Assembly (NCBI GenBank): GCA_016870485.1
Contig: VGBM01000001.1
Span: forward strand, 208,001-272,000
Direction of reading: 5' to 3'
DNA: 64,000 bases
From: Actinomycetota bacterium
GTDB lineage: Bacteria; Actinomycetota; Thermoleophilia; Gaiellales; F1-60-MAGs149
Shown: in pieces, positions 59,442 to 64,000 of the stretch
Layout: every line of letters begins with the position of its first letter
How positions within the stretch are numbered: the stretch's first letter is position 1
The notes under the pieces: generated by a model
What the model saw: the letters and a program-made list of their open reading frames with translations, nothing else
The model's database searches: none
Told to the model about the DNA's origin: nothing
Position numbers and translations under genes: made by a program

Positions 59442-59795
59442 GCCCTACCCCGAGCCCAGCCGCTGGCCGCGATGGCGGCCCACGAGGCCACGATCGAGGG
59501 GGTGAAGCCGACGATCAGCCAGCGTGTGGAGGGTGGTTCGCGCATCGGACCTCCGGGCCTCCCCCGGTGCGCCCCTCCGCGGTCCGGCCCGATCACGCGG
59601 ACCCCGGAGGAACTGAGCCGTTCGGCCGTCGGTGCCGATGACCCGCCCTCGCGGGCTGGGCCCCGGCGTGACTCCCTGGAGTTGGCGCCCCGCGGCCGAG
59701 CGGGTACGAGACCCGGCCGACGCAGAAACTGCCCGTCACGGTACGAGCCACCCGGGCCCCTGCGTGCGTGATCCCCCGCGATTTGGTGCGGCGGG
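59442..59795. other. Gap between dnaG and tRNA-Asn, no established gene
   Basis: About 350 bases with no gene I can call. Read on the minus strand it holds several self-complementary stretches, such as CGGGT-CTCGT-ACCCG and CCCGC-GAG-GGCGGG, so a structured RNA or a dnaG 3' element is possible. From 59545 downwards an ATG with GGAGG four bases before it opens a short frame with one hydrophobic segment (WLIVGFTPSIVASWAAIAASGWA) and normal codon bias for 30 codons. The frame then runs through the tRNA promoter and tRNA, so I do not call it a gene. Confidence 0.4.
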
Positions 59796-61580
59796 CTACG
59801 CGATCGCGCCGGTCGCGCGCAGCTCGGCGCGCAGCGCCTCGGCCTCGCGCTGGAGCGCGAGCAGCGCGCGCTGCTCGTCCTGATCGGCGGAGCCGTCCTC
59901 GACCTTGACCCGCAGGGGGCCGATCGCGTCGTCGGCGGCGCGCAGGCGCAGCTGCAGGACGAGCTGGCGCAGCGCCACCTGCCCCTCCCCGGGCGTGCGG
60001 ATCTCGCCGCCCTCGGGGTCGTAGCGCCCGGCGAGGGCGTACAGCTCCGCGACGACGTCCTCCGCGCCGGGCGGCGTCGCGGGCTCGGCGCCCGCGGCCC
60101 GTTCGCGCACCCAGCCGACGAGGGCCTGGTGCGTGGGGTCGGCGATGCAGGGCCCGGCCTCGTCGAGGGACGCGGCCGCGAGCGCCGGCTGGGCGAGGCA
60201 GGCGGCGAGCAGCTCGCGCTCGGCGCGGGCGCGCTGGTCGAGCCGCCGGCGGGCGCGGGCGAGCGTGCGGTCGTCGGCGGCCGGCTGGCCGACGCGGGCG
60301 CCGCGCGTCAGGCGCGCCTCGAGCTCGGCGTCGAGGCGCAGCTGGTCGGCGACGCGGCGCACCTGCGCCTGGCGCTCGGGGGTCGGCGGGGCCTGCGAGA
60401 GGATCGAGCGCAGCTCGGCGTAGACGCGGTCGGATCCGTCCTCGTCGCGGCGCGCCAGCGCGCGCCCGACGAGGAAGGCGAGCACCGACACGGCGCCGTC
60501 GAAGGCCCGGTCGACGGCCTCGCGGCCGCCCTGGGCGATCTCGGCCGGGTCCTGGCCGGGCGGCAGCGGCACGATGCGCACGTCGAAGCCCTGCTGCTCG
60601 GCGAGGCGCATACCGCGCAGCGCCGCCTCCTGGCCGGCCTGGTCGGCGTCGAACGCGAGCACGAGCGCCGAGCACAGCCGGCGCAGCTCGGCCAGCTGCT
60701 CCTCCGTCAGGGACGTGCCCATCGAGGCGACGGCCTCCTGCACCCCGGCCCCGTGCAGGGCGATCACGTCGGTGTAGCCCTCGACGATCACGGCGCGGCC
60801 CGCCTTGGCGATCGCCGAGCGCGCGTGGTGCAGGCCGTACAGCATGCGGCCCTTGTGGAACAACGGCCCCTCGGGCGAGTTGATGTACTTGGGGCCCTCC
60901 TGGCCGGGCAGGATCCGCCCGGCGAAGCCGCGCACGCGCCCGCGCCCGTCCGCCAACGGGAACACGAGCCGGCCGCGCAGCCGGTCGATCGGGCCGCGCC
61001 GGCCCTCGCTGGCGACGCCCGAGGCCATCAGCTCCTCGTCGGTGTAGCCCTTGCCGCGGGCGCCGCCGACGACCCGCTCCCATGCGTCGGGCGCCCAGCC
61101 GATCCGCCAGTGCGCGACGGCGGCGGCGTCGAGGTGGCGCTCGGCCAGGTAGGCGCGCGCGGCCTCCGCCTCCGGACTGTCCAGGAGGACGCGCTCGTAG
61201 AAGGCGCAGGTCTCCTCGAGCAGGCGCTCGACCCGCTTCTCGCGGTCGCGCTCCTCGGCCTCCCGCGGCGACAGCTCGTCGTATTCGATCGGCACGCCGT
61301 AGCGCTCCGCGAGCCGCTCCACCGCCTCCGGGAACTCACACGCCTCGAGCTCCATCACCAGCTTGAACACGTCGCCGGAGACGCCGCAGCCGAAGCAGTG
61401 GTACAGCTTCTGCGTCGGCTCGATCGAGAACGACGCCGTGCGCTCCTCGTGGAACGGGCAGCGCGCCATCGCGCGGCCGCCCGTCATCCGCACCTGGCCG
61501 GTGCGGGCCTGCACCATCTCGACGAGGTCGGCGCGCTCGCGCACCCGCTCGACCGTGCCCCGGCTGATCCGTCCCGCCAT
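59796..61580 (-). CDS. dnaG: DNA primase DnaG
   Basis: A 594-residue primase. The N-terminal zinc domain has the CHC2 set (ARCPFHEERTASF, then YHCFGCGVSGD). The polymerase core follows (RLRGRLVFPLADGRGRVRGF) with the TOPRIM block (AVIVEGYTDVIALH and LAFDADQAGQEAA). A helical C-terminal part for helicase binding ends it. It makes RNA primers for replication. ATG at 61580 is preferred because AGGGGG lies six bases upstream; a GTG two codons earlier (61586) would abut that site. It follows dgt by nine bases. Confidence 0.96.
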   Translation of the reverse strand: MAGRISRGTVERVRERADLVEMVQARTGQVRMTGGRAMARCPFHEERTASFSIEPTQKLYHCFGCGVSGDVFKLVMELEACEFPEAVERLAERYGVPIEYDELSPREAEERDREKRVERLLEETCAFYERVLLDSPEAEAARAYLAERHLDAAAVAHWRIGWAPDAWERVVGGARGKGYTDEELMASGVASEGRRGPIDRLRGRLVFPLADGRGRVRGFAGRILPGQEGPKYINSPEGPLFHKGRMLYGLHHARSAIAKAGRAVIVEGYTDVIALHGAGVQEAVASMGTSLTEEQLAELRRLCSALVLAFDADQAGQEAALRGMRLAEQQGFDVRIVPLPPGQDPAEIAQGGREAVDRAFDGAVSVLAFLVGRALARRDEDGSDRVYAELRSILSQAPPTPERQAQVRRVADQLRLDAELEARLTRGARVGQPAADDRTLARARRRLDQRARAERELLAACLAQPALAAASLDEAGPCIADPTHQALVGWVRERAAGAEPATPPGAEDVVAELYALAGRYDPEGGEIRTPGEGQVALRQLVLQLRLRAADDAIGPLRVKVEDGSADQDEQRALLALQREAEALRAELRATGAIA

Positions 61581-61589
61581 CCGCACCCC

Positions 61590-62639
61590 CTAGAAGCGCC
61601 AGGCGTCCGGCTCGAAGCGCGCCCGGTAGGCGCGCAGGGCGTAGCGGTCCGTCATCCCCGCGAGGTAGTCGACGACACGCACCTCGAGCGGCTCGGGACC
61701 CGTCGGCACCTCCTCGGGGTGCGCGAGCAGCCAGGCGAAGAGCGACTCCACGACGTTGCGGATGCGGCCCCGCTCCGTCTCCGTGGCGGGCCGCAGGTAG
61801 ACCTCCTCGAACATGAACGCGCGCAGCTCGAGCAGCGCCTCGGCGTACGGCTCGGACTGCTCGATGTCGCGCGCCTCGGCGGAGCGCTCGACGAGGTCGT
61901 GGACGAGGGCGTCGATGCGCCGCGCCGCGCTGGTGCCGAGCAGGGCCACCGGCCCTGCGGGCAGCCGCGCGGGGTCGAGCACCCCGGCCCGCACGGCGTC
62001 GTCGATGTCGTGGTTGATGTAGCCGAAGCGGTCGACCAGCTTGACGATCCGCGCCTCGGGCGTGCGCGGCGCGACGGGCCCGGTGTGGTTGAGGATGCCG
62101 TCGCGGACCTCGTCGGTGAGGTTGAGGCCGCGCCCGTCGCGCTCCAGGTGCTCGACGATCCGCAGCGAGTGCTCGTTGTGGTGGAAGCGCCGGCCGAAGC
62201 GCTCCTGGAGGGCGTCCGACAGCGCCTCCTCGCCCGTGTGGCCGAACGGCGGGTGGCCGAGGTCGTGCCCGAGCGCGATCGCCTCGGTCAGGTCCTCGTT
62301 GAGGGCGAGGGCGCGGGCGACGGCGCGTGCGATCCCGGTCACCTCGAGCGTGTGCGTGAGGCGCGTGCGGAAGTGGTCGCCCTCGGGCGCGATGAAGACC
62401 TGCGTCTTGTGCTTGAGCCGCCGGAACGCCTTGGCGTGCACGATCCGGTCGCGGTCACGCTGGAACGGCATCCGCAGGAGGCAGTCCGCCTCCGGGTGCG
62501 CGCGCCCGCGCGACGCCGCGGTCCGCGTCGCCCACGGGGCGAGGCGGGCGTCCTCGTCACGGAGCACCCGCGCCCGGAAGCCGTCCGCGACGGGACCCGC
62601 GGGTGCTTCGTCGCGCTCCGCGGTGGTCTGCTCGCTCAC
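61590..62639 (-). CDS. dgt: dGTP triphosphohydrolase-like HD protein
   Basis: A 349-residue HD-domain protein of the dGTPase family. DCLLRMPFQRDRDRIVHAKAFRRLKHKTQVF at the N-terminus, RTRLTHTLEVTGIARAVAR (first metal His), ALGHDLGHPPFGHTGE (HD pair) and FHHNEHSLRIVE are all present. It hydrolyses dNTPs to nucleoside and triphosphate. It precedes dnaG, a common pairing. GTG at 62639 has TACGCT seven bases upstream and lacks a Shine-Dalgarno. Confidence 0.95.
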   Translation of the reverse strand: MSEQTTAERDEAPAGPVADGFRARVLRDEDARLAPWATRTAASRGRAHPEADCLLRMPFQRDRDRIVHAKAFRRLKHKTQVFIAPEGDHFRTRLTHTLEVTGIARAVARALALNEDLTEAIALGHDLGHPPFGHTGEEALSDALQERFGRRFHHNEHSLRIVEHLERDGRGLNLTDEVRDGILNHTGPVAPRTPEARIVKLVDRFGYINHDIDDAVRAGVLDPARLPAGPVALLGTSAARRIDALVHDLVERSAEARDIEQSEPYAEALLELRAFMFEEVYLRPATETERGRIRNVVESLFAWLLAHPEEVPTGPEPLEVRVVDYLAGMTDRYALRAYRARFEPDAWRF

Positions 62640-62646
62640 GTGCCGT

Positions 62647-62652
62647 AGCGTA
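62647..62652 (-). promoter_or_regulatory. Putative -10 box of dgt-dnaG
   Basis: TACGCT on the minus strand, seven bases before the dgt GTG. Confidence 0.5.
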
Positions 62653-62710
62653 CTCAACAACCGCCGGTCGGCCGCGGTCGCGAGCGCCTTACGCCCGCAC
62701 GCACTGCGAC

Positions 62711-63814
62711 CTACTCCGCTCCGGCGAGCGCGCGATAGCGCTCGTTGAACGCGTGCAGCGCGGCGTCCTTCTCGGGATACACCCCGTGCGCGAAGGCGCG
62801 CGAGCCGAGGCCGCGCTGCGCGCGCTCCGCCACGTCGGAGTCCTGGTCGATCACGATCTCCATGAAACGCACGAGCTCGTCGATCCCGTCGGCAAGCGAG
62901 GGCTCCGCGATCACCCCGGGCGGCAGGAGGTAATCGGTCGCGACGATCGTGCTGCGCTCGCTGCGCGGCAGGAGCGTGGTCAGGTTCGCGTAGGTGCCGT
63001 TCACGTCGACCATGCAGTTCGGGAACAGGTACGCGCCGTATACGGACTGGGCCTCCTCCTCGCTGAGTCCCGGCAAGGGCGGCACGGGGCTGGAGCCCGA
63101 CAGGGTCAGCGCCGAGGCGCCCTCCTTGATGCCGACGCCGTAGTCGCCACGCGGAACGGCCTCCTGCACAGCGCCCGTCCGGTACGCCGGAATCATGTCG
63201 ATGAGCTCCGGGTGGACGGTCGGACAGTGCAGGCACTCGCGGTAGTTCTCGACCACGATCTTCCAGTTGGCCGCGACCTGGCGCATCGTCGTGCAGGCGA
63301 TGCGCAGGTCGCCGAGGCCGAAGCGCTCGAACGCGGCCGGGTCGTCGTCGTGGGAGGCGATGTAGTCCTCGAAGGGGCCCGCCGCGCCGCCGAGATCGAC
63401 GAACAGAGTTCCCTGCCACTCGGCGATCGGCATACCCAAGAGGCCGTAGGCCGCCCGATCGATCTCATCCGGGCGCACGTTCGGCGTCCCGATCAGCTCG
63501 CCGTCGAGGCCGTAGGCCCACGCGTGGTAGGGGCACTTGATGGCGCGCTTCAGCGTGCCCGTGCCGGCGTCGCAGAGGAGCGCCCCGCGGTGGCGGCAGA
63601 CGTTGTGGAACGCGCGCAGCACTCCGTCGTGGTCCCGCACCACCAGGACGTTCTGGCCGGCCACGTCGGTGGCGTGGAAAGAACCCGGCTCGGCGACGTG
63701 CTCGGCCCGCCCCGCGCACGCCCAGCTGCGCCGGAAGACGGCGTCGATCTCGTGCTCGAAGGCGGCAGGCGAGCGGTACAGGTCGGCGTGCAACGTCGAC
63801 GGGGCCGCGGCCAT
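62711..63814 (-). CDS. Rieske non-heme iron oxygenase, alpha subunit (second)
   Basis: A 367-residue Rieske oxygenase. The 2Fe-2S ligands are C73 and H75 (CRHRGALL) and C94 and H97 (CPYHAWA). The mononuclear iron region is WKIVVENYRECLHCPTVHPEL. ENYRECLHC is the pattern of glycine-betaine, carnitine or stachydrine demethylases and choline monooxygenases, so a quaternary amine is a plausible substrate. No reductase is next to it. ATG at 63814 has TAGACT six bases upstream. It is shorter than, and distinct from, the Rieske protein at 10822. Confidence 0.92.
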   Translation of the reverse strand: MAAAPSTLHADLYRSPAAFEHEIDAVFRRSWACAGRAEHVAEPGSFHATDVAGQNVLVVRDHDGVLRAFHNVCRHRGALLCDAGTGTLKRAIKCPYHAWAYGLDGELIGTPNVRPDEIDRAAYGLLGMPIAEWQGTLFVDLGGAAGPFEDYIASHDDDPAAFERFGLGDLRIACTTMRQVAANWKIVVENYRECLHCPTVHPELIDMIPAYRTGAVQEAVPRGDYGVGIKEGASALTLSGSSPVPPLPGLSEEEAQSVYGAYLFPNCMVDVNGTYANLTTLLPRSERSTIVATDYLLPPGVIAEPSLADGIDELVRFMEIVIDQDSDVAERAQRGLGSRAFAHGVYPEKDAALHAFNERYRALAGAE

Positions 63815-63820
63815 GGCGCC

Positions 63821-63826
63821 AGTCTA
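63821..63826 (-). promoter_or_regulatory. Putative -10 box of the second Rieske gene
   Basis: TAGACT on the minus strand, six bases before the ATG at 63814, in the short gap after the upstream SDR gene. Confidence 0.5.
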
Positions 63827-63863
63827 GCAGCGCCCTGACCGTGTGATCAGGACACGTCCCTGC

Positions 63864-64000
63864 TCAGATGATCACGGGCACGGTGCCGCCATCCACGCCC
63901 CAGGCTGCACCCGTCACGTACGAGGAGCGCGCGGAGACGAGCAGCGCGATCACGTCCGCGATCTCCGCGGGCTCCGCGAACCGGCCGATCGGCCGCCCGG
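63864..64000 (-). CDS. Short-chain dehydrogenase/reductase, C-terminal end
   Basis: Only the last 45 codons are in the window; the gene runs in from beyond 64000 on the minus strand and ends with TGA. The visible part, RPIGRFAEPAEIADVIALLV then SSYVTGAAWGVDGGTVPVII, is the standard C-terminus of a classical SDR. The catalytic and cofactor regions are outside the window. Confidence 0.85.
   Translation of the reverse strand, partial: GRPIGRFAEPAEIADVIALLVSARSSYVTGAAWGVDGGTVPVII

Noticed and set aside
59318..59596. Open frame of up to 92 codons on the minus strand running through the tRNA-Asn gene
   Set aside because: Its C-terminal half is a translation of the tRNA and its promoter, a common source of false genes. 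The first 30 codons look coding-like, so it is described with the gap but not called.

Overview
The window is very G+C-rich, densely packed bacterial chromosome. Codons end mostly in G or C, genes are separated by a few bases or overlap, and GTG starts are common. The gene set suggests a deep-branching Actinomycetota, possibly Thermoleophilia: mRNAs that appear leaderless with a TANNNT box, a fused SecDF, metYXW under a SAM riboswitch, and a Vgb-type lyase-like secreted protein with an Ig-like tail. That placement is inference. I see no prophage, insertion sequence, CRISPR array or rRNA.

Layout. 1-246 is the end of an L,D-transpeptidase. 243-12683 (minus) is a long catabolic block: a TetR regulator, a Rieske oxygenase, a small orphan, two NDP-forming acyl-CoA synthetases around an acyl-CoA dehydrogenase, then, past a perfect hairpin, an old-yellow-enzyme oxidoreductase and lutABC. 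12728-17684 is a MoxR/DUF58/transglutaminase/TPR operon. 17731-22289 holds NUDIX and HIT genes sharing a symmetric divergent promoter, a phosphohexomutase, a PH-domain membrane protein and a FAD oxidoreductase. 22286-35200 is housekeeping: Rel, RecJ, SecDF-YajC, Tgt-QueA and RuvCAB, interrupted by a voltage-gated cation channel with filter TLEGWNS. 35256-39127 has a cupin, nucleoside hydrolase, YebC and PdxST. 39239-42542 is the SAM-riboswitch-controlled metYXW operon.

The second half is more accessory. After an amine oxidase, a CAU tRNA and a phosphoribulokinase-like kinase comes a B12-dependent diol/glycerol dehydratase operon (45279-52750). Its large and medium subunits are fused, and it carries both reactivase subunits, two SDRs, a degenerate SDR and an alpha/beta hydrolase. 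No microcompartment genes are seen. A LysR gene then diverges from a C2/serine-cycle-like operon (53677-57664): malyl-CoA lyase family, a fragment of PEP carboxylase, a serine/alanine-glyoxylate aminotransferase and a class III CoA transferase. Together these could convert malate through malyl-CoA to acetyl-CoA and glyoxylate, then to glycine. The window closes with the Vgb-like protein, tRNA-Asn, dnaG, dgt, a second Rieske oxygenase and a partial SDR.

Two features run through the window. At least 19 genes have a TANNNT hexamer 6-8 bases before the start codon, which implies leaderless transcripts. About sixteen adjacent gene pairs overlap by ATGA or GTGA, which implies translational coupling within operons.
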